DNA from: Sipunculus nudus
Taxonomy: Eukaryota > Annelida > Sipuncula > Golfingiida > Sipunculidae
Assembly: GCA_026874595.1 (NCBI GenBank)
Contig: CM049320.1
Span: 15,730,488-15,794,487, forward strand
DNA length: 64,000 nucleotides
Direction of reading: 5' to 3'
Shown: in pieces, positions 26,939 to 42,100 of the stretch
Numbering within the stretch: the stretch's first letter is position 1
How the letters are laid out: every line of letters begins with the position of its first letter
The notes under the pieces: generated by a model
What the model was told of the DNA's origin: nothing
Seen by the model: the letters and a program-made list of their open reading frames with translations, nothing else
Database searches by the model: none
Position numbers and translations under genes: made by a program

Positions 26939-27144
26939 TTAATCAAATGGCTTTTTGATATCACCAGACGACTCAGTGTTGCCAGACTGCAGGGATGTTC
27001 GAGATCCCAGCGAAATCTTTGATCCACCGTAGCCTCTCTTGAGCATGTTTGCTTTGGCCTGGTCGTCCATGCGGTTTAATTTTTCTGCAGTGGATAGCGT
27101 GGGAAGGCTGTTAAGACTCTCCTCTGAGTTCATTTCTTGAAGGG
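26939..27144 (-). CDS. UBL-ARM gene, terminal coding exon 15 (residues 623-690)
   Basis: LQEMNSEESLNSLPTLSTAE followed by a basic patch and a Ser/Gly-rich tail (GYGGSKISLGSRTSLQSG) ending KKPFD and a stop. The tail looks disordered and possibly phosphorylated. Confidence 0.85.
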
Positions 27145-30100
27145 CTGTAATGAAAAGCATCAACATTAATAAAACATCTCTGCATCATAGCTTATAGTAA
27201 AATATGTGTTATTAGTATTGTGGCATCAAAAATAAACAAATATTGATAAGGCCAAAAAAGGATGGTTCTCAGGCAGTTTTTTTTCAGAAATCAGTTTTTT
27301 ACCTTTTTTTGTATGTTTTGATAAAAATATCATATGATCAGGGAAAAATATGATAATAACATAATTTTTTTGCTAAACAGGTAAGGCACTTAAAAAAAAA
27401 GAAATCTTATTCAAATTGTATTAATTTATCTTCATGAAAGAAGAAAATCTACTTGAAAATTTTTGATGTAGGAGGTTAAAACTGATGTGAGCAGTGCCTG
27501 AGAACCATACTTTTTTTGCCTAATATGATAAATTTTCCATGAAGATGTTTTTTTTGTAGGAAAATGATTTATAAATCATACATGTACTTATACTGTTAGA
27601 ATAGGTATGGAAAAAAGTTAATAATAGATCTGTTTAACAGAGACTTGCAAATCAAAACTGAAAACATATTTGCTTGTACTTACTTGTTTTGATTATAATT
27701 TGTCCATTGATTTAATTAATGTCATATTCTGTCACGTTTTAAAAATCTGTACCATGTAATGCACCTTTAGCTGTTTTACAGATAGATAGATAGATAGAGT
27801 AATATAAATGAATATGCTTATGCATCTACAAACCTTGATCTGCCATATCCCAGGCTTCACGATCTGCTGCATGGTCACGGATGTACTTCAAAATGGATGC
27901 CAGGTTTAACTCTTCAGTCTTGTGCCTGTGTTAGAAAGACAAAACATGAATATATATAGACAGTCATAGACTGCACACCCTCACTCTGCTGCTACCTGGG
28001 GATTAAAGGGTGAACTACAATTTAATTTTGTTTTTTTAAAGCCAAGGATACAGGACCATCTTTGAGGACTGGAATTTTCCAGAAGAAATTTTCAAGAGAT
28101 TATGTGCTGTATGTTTTGGGTTACAGGTCCACACTGACAAACGCACAGATCAAACTGTAATACCCTTACCCCCCCCCCCCATTATATTCTAAATAATTCT
28201 TTTTTTTTTATATTGCTTTTCAAGTAATTCTTTGAATAAATTATTCTAAATACATTCTTCTTTATATTAATACTTTTGTATTCAATCTTGTGTATTTATC
28301 CTTTTATACTAATTCTTTTGTACTATTTCTTTTGTGTTCATTCTTAATTACCAACGCTTATGCATTCAATCTTATGTATTCATTCTTTTATACTGATGCT
28401 TTGGTGTTGGTTCTTTTGCACTGACCTATTTTGTATTCATCCCTTTGTATCTATTATTTTGTACTTTTTTAAATTATTTTCTTAAATTTAATCATTAACA
28501 TACCTCAGCAATTTATCCTCCATTCCACAAAATATGACCTTGATGATGACCTTCTGAAGCATTGGGTCCTTGGTACGAGCGTAGTTGGTCAGAGATTCTC
28601 GGACGTTAGGATGGTACAACAGATTCTCACATGTCTATAATGAAGTCAAATCAGTTAATAGAACGCTGTACTAAACCACTGGTCAGAAAATGAAGAAGTG
28701 AATTTGCATGTACAATAATGGTCTCAGCAATTTTATTTAAACCCTGTATTTACATGCAATCTGACACACCTCTAATTTTTCTAAGACAACATCATTTGAT
28801 TAAGGAAAAAGAATAATTAAATTGTTCTAAAGCTCCAGCAATTTATTTTCAATTTTGAGGGTATCTAACCTGTTCATTATTTTTTCCCCAACATTTGTCT
28901 TTTGATTTTGAACAATCAAGCCAGCATTCATCAGTGAAATGTGAAGAGTTGTATATCTCTGTAAACTTAGGCCCTTCAGTCAGAATACAGTATCCAGTTA
29001 TCATTTTTTAATATAATTATGAATTCATGAATAAAAATTTAAGACAAAATTATTAAAGTAGTAAATAATGAAAAGAGACCCGTGGGTAATGGTGCTCAGC
29101 TGAAATTGATTATGAGAATATTTGTATAAAATCCAAGCTGTCATGTTGACTGTGCACTACTGTGTAGTTTTATGGACTACACTGAAAGATGCAGAAACCT
29201 CTCATGATCAAATATTTGTAAAAGTATCAGTATTTTAATGTTTCTAACTTTAAACTGAACCTTTAAATTTTGATTCTATCAAACAAATTTATATTAAATT
29301 TTTAAAAACCAAAGAAACGTGGTACAGGAAAAAGAATAAAAATGTTTTGATATTGTCATGTGGGTTGATATAAGATTCCTATTACTGGTGGCTTAAAATT
29401 GTGTACCATTTAAAATTTCAAAATTTTCAAAAATGTTAAAATTTCATAAGAAAATTAATGTGAGTTTAGACATTTATATAACATCAGTACGAGCACTACA
29501 CCAGGTTTACAAAAATTTCTAATTATGAATTTAATAATAATTTCAAATGACTTTTGGGTTGATTTCATGGATCTAATATCAAATTTAAATGCCATCTGGG
29601 TTGATTTTTATTGTAGGGATTCTGCCAGGGATGCCGTCTTAAACAAGAGCCCCGCAAACGTACATAATACGCCCATCATGTATCTGGTGACCTCTGACCT
29701 CATTAAATGTGCGTGAATTCTGATGAAGGTAATTCAGGTGAGAAACTCTATTGGTAAATATGTATAATGAGTTTCATGAAAATCCATAGGATATTTGGAA
29801 AGTCACAGAGAGGTGATATATCTGAGGTAATGATGATTACTCACATCTCTGTTCTCAGCGTAGTACAGCAGGATCTTGGCTGCCAGCAGGAACAGCTTGT
29901 CATCAACAGTCCTCATGGGCAGCTCCAGCAGCAGTTCTAACAGCTCCTCCTGAAAGTAACACAGTTAAATCTCAGATAATACAGGTAAACTAAGGTAATA
30001 TAGGTAAACTCTGGCAACACAGGCGAAACTCTGATAACATAGGTTAACTGGAACAATACAGGTTAACTAAGGTAATATACGCAAACTCTGGCAATACAGG

Positions 30101-33100
30101 TGAAACCTGGTATACCTATGTAACATGTAAAGATTACAGTATCCAGATAAACTGGGCTTCAGATGTTGTAACCAGGGTAATATAGATGACTGTGCTGGTA
30201 TCTCCTGAACCTTCTGGTTATACAGGTTAAAACACAGGTAGGAAGAACAGGTGCATAATTAGGAACTACAGGTAAATGAATGTAAATTCAGACCCTTCAG
30301 GTTACAAAATGGCAAATACAGGTTTGAAAGATAAAAACATATAATGTTTCTTAAATCATGGACATCTTCTTATTTAAACAAAAGATTTATGTATATTCCA
30401 AGGTATCAAAGTAATATCAGGTATAAGTAGGTACATTATGTCATTGTCCTGGTAAGATCACATGATGGTGGCATTTTGTAAAACACAGTAGCATTATATA
30501 CACTCATGTAATACAGACAACTATCCAGTTATGTTCTCAATTAAAAGCAAGTGAATGAGAAATTTGTCCGTGCAGCAGGTGAATAAATCAGGAGGTATTA
30601 ATTATTGCAGATTATCTAGGTGATACTGGGAAGAATACATCTCTATTCATGAATGAACCTGGGTGAAAACATGATTTAAATAAAATTCATTTTTAAAGGT
30701 ACAACATGAAAAAAATTGTATTCAAATTGGAAATATTAAAAAACTAGATGTGTCGGAACAACACGAATGCCCCCGCCTTGGGCAAATTAGAAACATTTGT
30801 AAAATTTGGAAAATTTTTTAAGTTCAGGAGGTGTCGTATGGTCAAAAGTAGGTCAACAAGGGCAAAATGCAAACTCGATTTGTAACAGGTCATTATCAAG
30901 CAACACACCAAAAATCATGCCAGTATATGCAGGCACTGTGAAAAAAAGTCCATACATGTGCATTTTCCATAAAAATTTCTGTTTTTCATGAAATTTTCTA
31001 TGTTTAGGATCCGTAAAACAATCAAAAGTGAGTCAACCAGGATGAAACGCAAATTGATCTGTAACTGTCATTATCTGCCCACACAAAAAAAATCAGGGTG
31101 GTATCTGCAGGCATTGAGGAAAAAAAGTCAGTACATATGCATTTGTTATGAAAATTTATATTTTTCATGAAACTTTCTATGTTCAGGAGCAGTCAAATGG
31201 TCAAAAGTAGGTCAACTGAGACAAAACAAGAACTCGATCTGTAACTGGTCATTATCTGCCTACACACCAAAAATCAGGCCCATATCTGCAGGCATTGCGA
31301 AAAAAAGTCCATACATGTGCACCTTTTTTATGAAATTTTCTATGTTAGAGCACCGTCAAACGGTCAAAAATAGGTCAACTGGGACAAAACGTGTACTCCA
31401 TCTGTAACTGGTCAATATCTGCCGACACACCAAAATTCAGGCCAATATCTGCAGGCATTGAGAAAAAACGTCTACATGTGTATTTGTCATGAAATTTTAT
31501 ATTTTTCATGAAATTTTCTATGTTCAGGAGCCGTAAAACGGTCAAAAGTAAGTCAACCGGGACGAAAGCGAACTCGATCTGTAACTGGTCTATATCTGTC
31601 CACACACCAAAAATCAGGCCAATATCTGCAGGCACTGAGAAAAAAAAAAACGTACATGTGTATTTGTCATGAAATTTCATATTTTTCATGAAATTTTCTA
31701 TGTTCAGGAGCCGTAAAACAGTCAAAAGTAGATCAACCAAGACGAAATGCGAACTCGATCTGTAACTGGTCTATATCTGCTCACACACCAAAAATCAGGC
31801 CAATATCTGCAGGCATTGCGAAAAAAAAGTCCGTACATGTGTATCTGTCATGAATATTTCTATTTTTCATGAAATTTTCTAAGTTTAGGAGCCGTAAAAC
31901 GGTCAAAAGTAGGTCAACCGGGACGAAACACGAACTCGATCTGTAACTGTTCTATATCTGCCCACACACCAAAAATCAGGCCAATATCTGCAGGCATTGC
32001 GAAAAAAAGTCCGTACAACTGTTTCATTTCGGAATGACGGAAGGACAGAATGACGGACATGGGTAAAATTATATGCCCCGGCCACTTTGTGGCGGGGGCA
32101 TAAAAACATGAGCATACAATACTCAGCTTTTTCAATAATGAATGGGGAGGTATAATTCATCTGCATGATATGATAATCCTAATGCCTCAAATTATATTTG
32201 CATATCATTTGGAGACACCATTTTCTTTTAATCCTTTTTACAAAAAGTCTCACCTGAGCACAGATCATCTCAGAGCTCTCGATGGCCAACAGTTCCAGTG
32301 TTTGCAGTGCGAATCTCTGCGTGTCAGGGTCGGAGGACTTGCACAGGGATATCAAAGCCTTGGCTAAAAAGAGAAGTAACAAATATATGCACAGGTTTTG
32401 ATTTCCTCATACAATGAAAGAATACTAAATTTCATGAATGATAAAGAGGCAGTCTTTTGTTTTGTATTTCAACAACTAGATTACCTACAATTTTAACTTG
32501 TGACTTGTGACATCCATGTTTCAGTGTGTACGCAAAATGGCAGCCCCCATGGGCAGTTTTGATAAACTTGGAGAAATAAACCAGTCAGGGTTTGATAAGC
32601 ATACAGGGACCAAGCATGACAGTACTACAGGGTCAGCATCCAGGTGAGAGTTTGATGGCCAGGGGACATGTATTGGCAGAGTTTAGAAGGGAATAACGCT
32701 TTTTTGGACCATACAAAAATATTTTCAAATATGGTAAGATTCACTTTAGAATGTAATGGCCTTGGTCATGGTTACTGTGTTTGATGTAAGGCAATGAGAC
32801 AGTATCTACACTGCCACCTACCTCCATGCCTTTGAACTATTGCCTGGCATTCTTGAATACAGGGGTTCAGGAATTCAGCAGCTCTTTACACCTGCTGCAT
32901 GATTTATTAACATGCAAATTTTTAGGTTCATGTACTTATGGTTGAATCAACCATTGCTGTCTTTTATTACCTCCACCAAGAAGGTTATGTATTCGTCAAT
33001 GTCTGATTGTTGGTTTGTTTGTCAGTCAGCAGGATTAGCAGACACTCCTGCACAGATTTCCACCAAAAAGAGTAAACATGGGCTTGGAAAGATCTGATTT

Positions 33101-36100
33101 AATTTTTGTGAAGACACTAAAGAGACAAATCCAGTATGATTGCTTTGTCTTGGCAGAGGTAAGTGTTTACTGAGTGCCATTCAAGTCTGATGCACTTTTG
33201 GTGTTTATAAGATTAAGGATAACTAAAAGATGCACAATTTACAGTATTAAAGAAACGTGTTGCATAAGTTGAAAGCAGAATCAGAATGGCAAGTATGGGT
33301 CAGGACACATATTAAAAGAAAGCCTACTTACACAAATTATTATCAATATCAATACGAGACATTTTAGTTAATAATCTTACGACAGCAATTAAACATACTA
33401 AAATATGCTAGAAGGCTGACATTTTGTTCTATAATAACACTAAAAAAGACCCCCCTCACTTACAAAAATATACATTGGTAAACTACCTCATTCCTGCCTT
33501 ATTATATTATAGTTCTCTTTATTTCTGTTGGATTTACCTGGTTTGTTCCTGAATGTCATCTGTGCACGGATGTCAGAGTTGAATGCAAGCTCCAAGAAGA
33601 CTCCAGCAATCACACGCTGTACGGAGATTGTGCCGTGCTCAGCTGCGTGAATCAGATCATCCAGCCTACATACAATATATGTTTATTATCAAAATGGTAA
33701 AACAATTACTGTAAAGTTCTGTGTACAAGTCAGAAAATTTGTTACCCAATATCAAAACAATTAATGTAAAGTTCTGTGTACAAGTCAGAAAATTTGTTAC
33801 CCAATATTAAAACAATTACTGTAAAGTTCTGTGTACAAGTCAGAAAATTTGTTACCGAATATCAAAACAATTACTGTAAAGTTCTGTGTACAAGTTGGCA
33901 AAATTTGTTCCCAAATATCATGGTCTAAAATTATATCCTACTTATAATACACATGCCTAAGAATTTTGCCTTGATTTGCTAGTGAATAAAGACAGACCAG
34001 TCTGACAAATTATATATTCACAGTAAGATTAAGTACATATATACTATTCACATATTTACTATTAAATTATTTGAATAAATTTGAGCATGTTTATTCTCTC
34101 AATATGTTCATTATCCACATGTTTGAGTGACAACATAAACAACAATATCTGAGCTTCTTAAATGATTTTATACGTATTTATATGATTTCCAATGATTTTG
34201 CTGTTAATTAAGTGACCGTTCATTCTGGTACATTATTTATAATCTTACATCTTTAAAAATATATTTCACATTCATACATGAACACAATAATTTTGCTTGG
34301 TCAAATGCATTGTTATTTTTTCAAATATTACCGGTTTTTTATTACCACAAAGAGTGTGGCCCTACGTAATCAGACCAATGAGGTTTAAAATGTATAGTAA
34401 TACCTCCCCTTATGACCACTTCAGTTAAGCAACCACCTCAAAATTACAACCACTTGTTCATTGTCAAATACTTTATTTGCTCTTTATTAGATCTCACTCA
34501 GATGACCATCTCGAAAAAATGCAACCTCTTTAACAAGGTCCTGTTGGCGGTCATAATTTTCAGGTTTTACTGTATATATGATTAAAATTCTCACCCGTGA
34601 TGTGCCACCACTGGTCCCTTGTTTTCTTCCGAGTCTGATACAATGTAGGAGATGGCCATTGCTGCCTCGTACATGAGCCGCTGGCTGCGGGAGTGGAGGA
34701 CGGCTGTCAGGGTCCTCATACCACCCATCGCCACAAACTCATCCTGCAAGTAACGCCCAAGTCATATTAAATAGCATGAACATCTGGATAAAATGTTGAT
34801 GAGCATAATCATCACTACTTCAGACTGCCTAGTACACACAGAAAAACTATGACAAATGCAGGAATAGGAATATATGATAGAGTAGGACTTAGGTAGGAAA
34901 ACAGAAGGAAAATTAGGATTGAAACTACACAAAACAATATTGCTAATGCTCAATCTTGATATATAAATATGATAAAAAAGTGATACGATGAAAACATGTT
35001 CAAACAATTTTAAGATACAATGCCTTGAGTGAGTAGGAACTCTTGCTCTGTATTATACAAGTGTTTGGTGCTCCAGCAATATTTACCAACAATAGCATAA
35101 ATACACTATCAGAGAAATTCTCAACATTAAATAAACTGCATGTCATGAAGAAGAACATTAAAAATTGAAAAGTTGGTATTTTAAAAAAAAAAAGAAATAC
35201 CAGGAAAATGTGATTGAGACAAAAAAGTAGAAGTGAGATTGCTAGATGGCTTGCCACTTTAATGCTATAGATCCATTAATTTAGATAAAGCAATATAACA
35301 CCAATATGAGAACTTCAGTTAACTACTATTTTTTGTTAAACCCTGATTTTCTTCCCTTTAACGGTTATTAATTATTCTATTACCTTTAGATGTAGAAGTA
35401 ACTTGACTAAAATCTGGTTTTTGAGCTCTTTAATTAGACATTTAAACTAGGAGTGTATGCATCAGATAATTTGGGTTTATCAGGCTGCTTAATTAGTATG
35501 TTGACTGTTACCTGTATAGATGGAACTGTCAGCAGCTCAGCTAGCGCTTCTACAGCGTGCTCTTGTGTTGCTTCGTCACTGGACAGTGTCATTCTCAGCA
35601 ACACATCCAGCCTGGAGGAAAATAAAAATGATAACATTAAAGTAGGACTGTAAGGATACACGTTGCACCAATACATCACCCTACAAATCAGATATTGTAT
35701 TAATATTGTTACATGAATGAGACCAGATCACTCGATTGAAAGCAACATTCAACATTTTAATAATTATTTCCAAGTGCCATACTAGACATATCCAGTGGAA
35801 CATATTACCAAAACAAGTATGGCGGCATATGATAGATTGATTTTTTTTAAATACTTATATATATCTTGACAGATGAAAAATGATAATGTGTGATAATGTG
35901 TGTTGTCTGTCAAATAGTATGACAACTTTGAATGTGTCTACTTTGTGATGCAAGTTGTATAAACCAGCATGTTAATTCTTTACAATGAAATTTTCTGTTA
36001 TTCTTTTTTTTAGGCAAAAAAAAAACAAAACATGGAACAGTTTCTTACCCGCCCTCGGCTACAATCCTGAACTTGTTATCATCCCCTGTAGCCGCCAGTG

Positions 36101-39100
36101 TGGCCAGTTCAAATGCAGCCACTCGTTTCTCCTTCATGCGCCCATGTTTAGCCGCTTTCATCACATCCTCGATGTCACGAGACTGCACCAGGTGTCGCTC
36201 AATGTAGTCACCGTACTGAAAGAGGAACAATCAATCAGGTGTCACTCAGTGTTGTCCCAGAAATGATAGGGGTGGGGTGGGAATGATACTTCATCAATGT
36301 TGTCTCTATTTCAGAAAAAAATATTTAATTATCACAAAATCAAGCACTGGTCTTCCCATCTACCTACAGAAAATAAGGACCACATATTGGCCAATGACTA
36401 GGCAGAATTTTTTAGCATTCCTATGTTCCATAATCAATAATACTTATTGTCTCTGTTGACCAAATATACAATCTTAACAGATTTCTGGTTCATTTTGCTT
36501 TTAGGTATCTCAATCAGGAAAATATTATGTTTTCCTTTAATTTGTTGGTTTAATCCTTCAGCAATTCAGCAAAGGTTTATGAACAGATTTTGATTAAAAT
36601 TTTATGGTCAGATTTTCGAGGTAATCTGGATCACCATTATATATTTTGAAGGATTCTATCCCATGGTTACATGCAGCTATTTCTTTCTTGATGGGAAAAC
36701 CACTCCATTCATAGATATAAGGGCCAGCATTAATTGAGAACTCACCCCTGTTACTGAAATATGACATTGATGTACAAAAATGTAAGTTTGATAATGAAGG
36801 TCTGGGCAGGGGTGTCAGGTTGTTGTATATAAATTAAGGTTTCCTTTTATTCTAATTTTTTTTATTTCTGTCAAGTCAGGCTTTGTCGATAGTTTTTTCC
36901 TACATGCATATATTGGTTGTCTCTGTATTTTCCACACAGACAGACAGAGTATTGTCTGGTGTTTATATATCACTGATGAAAGCATCCTTACCTCAATTTT
37001 CATGTTCCACAGTAACACCCAGGCAATGATACTAGAGATGAAAAGACAGAGAGCCTGCAGACAGAAAAACACCCCCGAGAAGACGACCTGGTGGGAGCAG
37101 TCGTCCACGAACATCCAGTCCTTACAGCCATGGTTCTGTAATAGAGAGAAATACATGTACCATCTAGTGTCAACCCATATGACTTACCGCTGGGTTTTTG
37201 TAATGAGAGAAATACATGTACCAACTACAAGCCATAATACTTGGGCCAAAAAAAAAATAAAAAGTTTGGTTCTCAGGTACTGCCCACGTAAATTTTTACC
37301 CCCCACATCAAACATTTTTATTTTGATTTTCAACTTTTATTTAATTTAATTTTGACAAGATTTCCTTTGCTATGTAGTGCTTTTATCTGTTGTGCAAAAA
37401 AAAACTGTTATTTTCACGCTTTTCCCTGATCATATGGCATTTTTATCGAAATATACAAAATAGGTAAAAAATAAAATACCTCCCGCCCGCAGTGATTTCT
37501 GAAAAAAAGTGCCTGAGAACCATACCTTTTTATTTTTTTGGCCTTACAGCTGTGGTTCTGCAATAGAGAGAAATAAAAGTAACACCTGGTGTCAAGCCAA
37601 AAGACCATGTTTTTACACCTGTGGCAATGTCACTAAAACATATGCACAAGGATAACACAAGGAAATACAAATTAACCTGCATTCTGACTGATTTCCTGAA
37701 GAAACAAATATAGTTATGGGTTGTCCTTTGATCATCTTTGAATAACCAACATAATCCTCATGTGATTGTCCCTGTTTAAAACCATTTTATTGAAATTGTT
37801 CTAAACAGCATTTGACCTATAAAAACTTGAGATTTCCCTCTTTCTTCCTCACCTTAAAGATGCATGTTCAAATGGACCATACAATGAAGCTGGTTACCAA
37901 TAGTTCTAGGAATGGCAATAATTCTTCTCTTTTAGACGATCCTTTATTTTTTCTTTAGCACCTCCAAGACATCATTTTTGCTCTGTTTTGTTAATCTCTT
38001 TTACAGGGTTGCAAAACTTTCAGCAGATCAACATTTCATTACTTTTTCATGTATGTTAACAATAATTTATGAACTTTTTCCCACAACTTTGATAAGATAC
38101 TGTCATATACAAAACAGGCAATTAAGATCATCAACAATATTTTGCATATACAGGATATCTTTGTATATACTAAAAGAACTAAGATATTAAAATTACAGCT
38201 AGGATTTTTTCTGATTTTTAATGAACCACATAGTCAACTCTCTTCATTCAATTAAGCATGGGTTTACTTTATAATTGGTCGTGAAACAGCTGGTGTAGCA
38301 CATAAAACATTGTTACTTACTGTGATCTTGATCCATTCCTGTGCTGCAAAGTACAGCGACACACCCATGTTGATCAGCGACAGTATGCCGTAGACAATGC
38401 AGAAGTGAAACTTGCTACAGAGACAAGAAACAGAAAAATTAATACAGTTACACACTGAGAGTTCATACTGTATTAGTGATGAGGAAATAAGAAAATCAGT
38501 ACTGATGTTTTTGTATTTTCTTCTTTTTTTTATTTGTGTGTTTCACTGGTCATAAATTTCTTGGGGCCTAACAATAATTGTGGACTTAAGAATGGAAACA
38601 CATATTAATAAATGATTCATAAGTTTTCACTTACAAATTACAAAAAAAACTACAACAAAAAACTCTAACATCAATTCCAAAAATTGCATGAAAGCCATAT
38701 TATGTTGATGACGGATGAGCAATGTGTACAAACTAATGCATTTTCAAACATCCAAAGTTTTTCTCTACTGAATAGTCCTTTGAAAATTAACTCTTTTACA
38801 ATGTAGATATGTTAACCTGCTACCAGCTCTTAACATCTAAAAGTAAAATGAAAGGTATGATGGCTGTATAACTTAAATCTTGTTTCTAAAGACTAATTAC
38901 TTACTGTTGATGTATCTTAAAGCTTCATTACTTACTAAATGCTGTGTTTTCCGATGAAGCCTCCTGTGCGTGTAAATGTCGGACAGTAGTATACACCGAT
39001 TAAGAAGATGAGGAAGGTCCAGATGCCGGAGTACCAGTAGGTCGTTAGGAACGATAAACATGCTCCCATAAAGTGAAGATACAGCAGTCCCTGCAAGACA

Positions 39101-42100
39101 CCACAAATCACACAGATCAATCACAGTTAAAGATGTTCCACCTGTTCAATGTTAAAATACCCTTAAAGTATGCTATTCACCTACGAATCAGTAGAATTTA
39201 TTTACTTTCTGGCTTTCTCTTTGTACATATTAATGAACTGTAGAAAAAAAACACCTGTTAAGAAAAGTTCTTATAATGCCTCTGTGTCAGATGTATGAGC
39301 TTGTACACCTACATGCTGTTACTACACATGGTTGGTGCTCAAATGTCGACCAACTGAAAAACTGTGCAACCTTTATAGTGGTTGGTAGCATATTTGCGGA
39401 AGGTAAAGGCTACTGGCTGCAACACCCCCTTTGCAAAATTCTGGTTCATCTAATGAATGTGTTTGGATAATGTTAGCAGGACACCCATGTTATAAACGGG
39501 TGGATATAAACAAAACAAACAGCCTGTGTGCTGTAGGATTAGTATTTTCTGGCCGATTCAAAAAGGTTCAAAGATTTATCTTTAGTTTACATATCTATGT
39601 CAAATATGAGAATAAGCCCCATTAAAGCTATATCTGTGGCCATTTGTTGCATGGAAGGACTGCATAATGCAAGATAAAATCATTATGCTGACATGGTGAA
39701 CATCAGTAGGTGGCAGCTCAAAGTTGCTGAAAAATAATTTGTACCAAAATTTGAAGCTAAAGATTGGGGGTCGTCTTATACACATGGTCGTCTTATACCC
39801 ATGTAAATACGATAATCGTGTTGCACTCACCCTAAAGTCAAAAATGAGTCGTTCTCGCTGCTTGAAGATGCTGATTTCTTTCAGGAGTGCCTCCTTCACG
39901 TCTTCACTTTGACCTGGGCCGAGGTCAGGGTTACTGTGTTCACTCAGTGACCTAAGGTCAACCACACTCTACAAGCAATAACAATGATATCCTAAGTTTT
40001 ATGTACCATTCCTGAACAAACTGAAATTATAACTATTTAAAATATGGTAACCCTTACAATAATTCTGCTAAAATAAAATTTTCTATGATGATCTCAGAAT
40101 TGAAGTGATTTATTTTACCTCATATGAATCATACTGTACAAATATCAGGATAAAATAATTTTAACTAACTACATTTCATAATTTAGACAGTGTCTTGTAA
40201 TGTTAAGGTATGCTTATGAAAAATTACTCTCTCAATAGAAAAAGACACTCATTTAGTCAACTAATGACAGTCATGACTTGTCCACAAACAAAGAGAACAT
40301 ATTGATATAATTGCAGAAGTCAAACATGGTTCCCAGCATCCCATGAAAACAAACCCTGAAATTAACCGATGACTTTTCAGAATTCTTATAATGATTTTAT
40401 TGGGAAAATTTCCAAATCAGCAGCAACTTCTGAAGTTCAGGTGATCATCCAGTGGATTTGCTGTTTAAACATGAGACAAAATATACACAATGACCAAGGT
40501 CTTTTGGAATAATCAAATTCCAGGACTTTTCAGTGGTTAGCTGCATTTTTCTCAAATTCCCTGACTGGAAAATGGAAACTTTTTTTCCACAGTTTTCATT
40601 GATTCTCAGGACGACTAGGAAATCTGTATACATGTGATCTGTTACAAAAGTATCTACAATATATGAGTCTTCCAGATAAGGTGACAGTGATCAAAAGATT
40701 CACTGCTTGATATTAAAGAAACATAATACTCACATCAGCTCTTTTGGACAGAGGCACCATCTTAATAATGGAGTTGTCAACAATTCCATAATCTTCAATG
40801 GCGTAAGCATCCCTCAGGTACTGTCCCTTGTAGCGCAAACGAAACTGGTGATCTTGTCTTCCGAGTTCAAAGAGCACATGCAGCAGCTGTGCTCTTACCC
40901 GTGCAATATTTTCAAAGGACTGGACACGAACGACAAAGGTCCGGTACTGTGGAGGAGAAAGAATAAGTGGTGTGTCGATTAATCAATGTTTGGTTGTTTT
41001 CTTTCAAAACCGTTTAAATTTATATCAATTTATCAATTTATTTATTCAATTAAAAACTATTATGTAAACATATGCACAGAATCTAATCCTGTCAGAGATA
41101 TACAAACACAAAGTAATGTACAGAATCAAAACGGAACTTTGTGCAGCCAACAATGGCCTGACGGCAAGTCAACCTTTGATGCGGGTGAATTGATGGTTTG
41201 GCCATTTACTGGGCTCAGTATTTTTGGTACTAGTATGCAGCAGAGTTCAAGGTAATATAGAAAGTACATAAAAAATTGATTAATGATGGATCACTTTTCT
41301 TTTTATTATTCAGTCATTGATTATGATTCTTTAAACAATTTCTACCACTAGTAAGACTGATGACTAGAATGATAAATTTAAACTTGAGAAACAGTTAAAA
41401 AAAATGGGTGTTACTGTACCTACTGGTACACAGTCCGTATTGCATTATACTGCAATATACTGCAATATGTAGTAGTATATTACGATATATATGTATTGCA
41501 ATATTTTCATAGAAATCAGTGGGTTTTCTGGTAAACTTACTGGGAAGGACATCTGATAATATGGTCTATGGAGCCTATTTGAACATTAGCTATCATATGA
41601 CTTGAGGAGTGTCTGCAGACATGGTAGCAGTTAACATTTGTTAACAGTCTGCTTCACAACTCGCACCAAAAGATGATAAAACTTATACAGTTGATAAAAT
41701 ACTGGACCTGTTGAGGAAAATAATTTTTATTTTTCAACTGCAGAAGAAGTTGTATATACATAACATGTCCAAAAATTTTACAGGTCAGAAAGGATTCTCT
41801 ATAATTTAAAACATTCTGGTAGACACAGAATGTTTTTGTGGACATCATTTTTTTAAAGGTATATATTGCATAATATTCCCTTAATAAATCTTGAAATGCA
41901 TTGCACTAGTTGTACAGATGGCAAATTAAACCATCCTACACTGAGCTTACCAGTAAGCCTTCTTTCATTCACTAATAAAGGTTGTGGCAGTAAGAATTAA
42001 CCAAACTACCTGTATAAGACACTTTAAAAAAAAAACTTAAAAATGCCTAATCAATATATTCTTCATTCTATACTGCAGAGTAGTTATGTAATAAAATAAA

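Noticed and set aside
31375-31740. 121-codon frame with internal repeats
   Set aside because: Lies wholly inside the seven-unit pearl-like element and repeats with its core; it is not conserved as a gene.
35453-35653. Plus-strand frames opposite the UBL-ARM exons (also 32170-32367, 35985-36266, 37002-37349, 40707-40982, 42537-42791)
   Set aside because: Antisense shadows of real exons.
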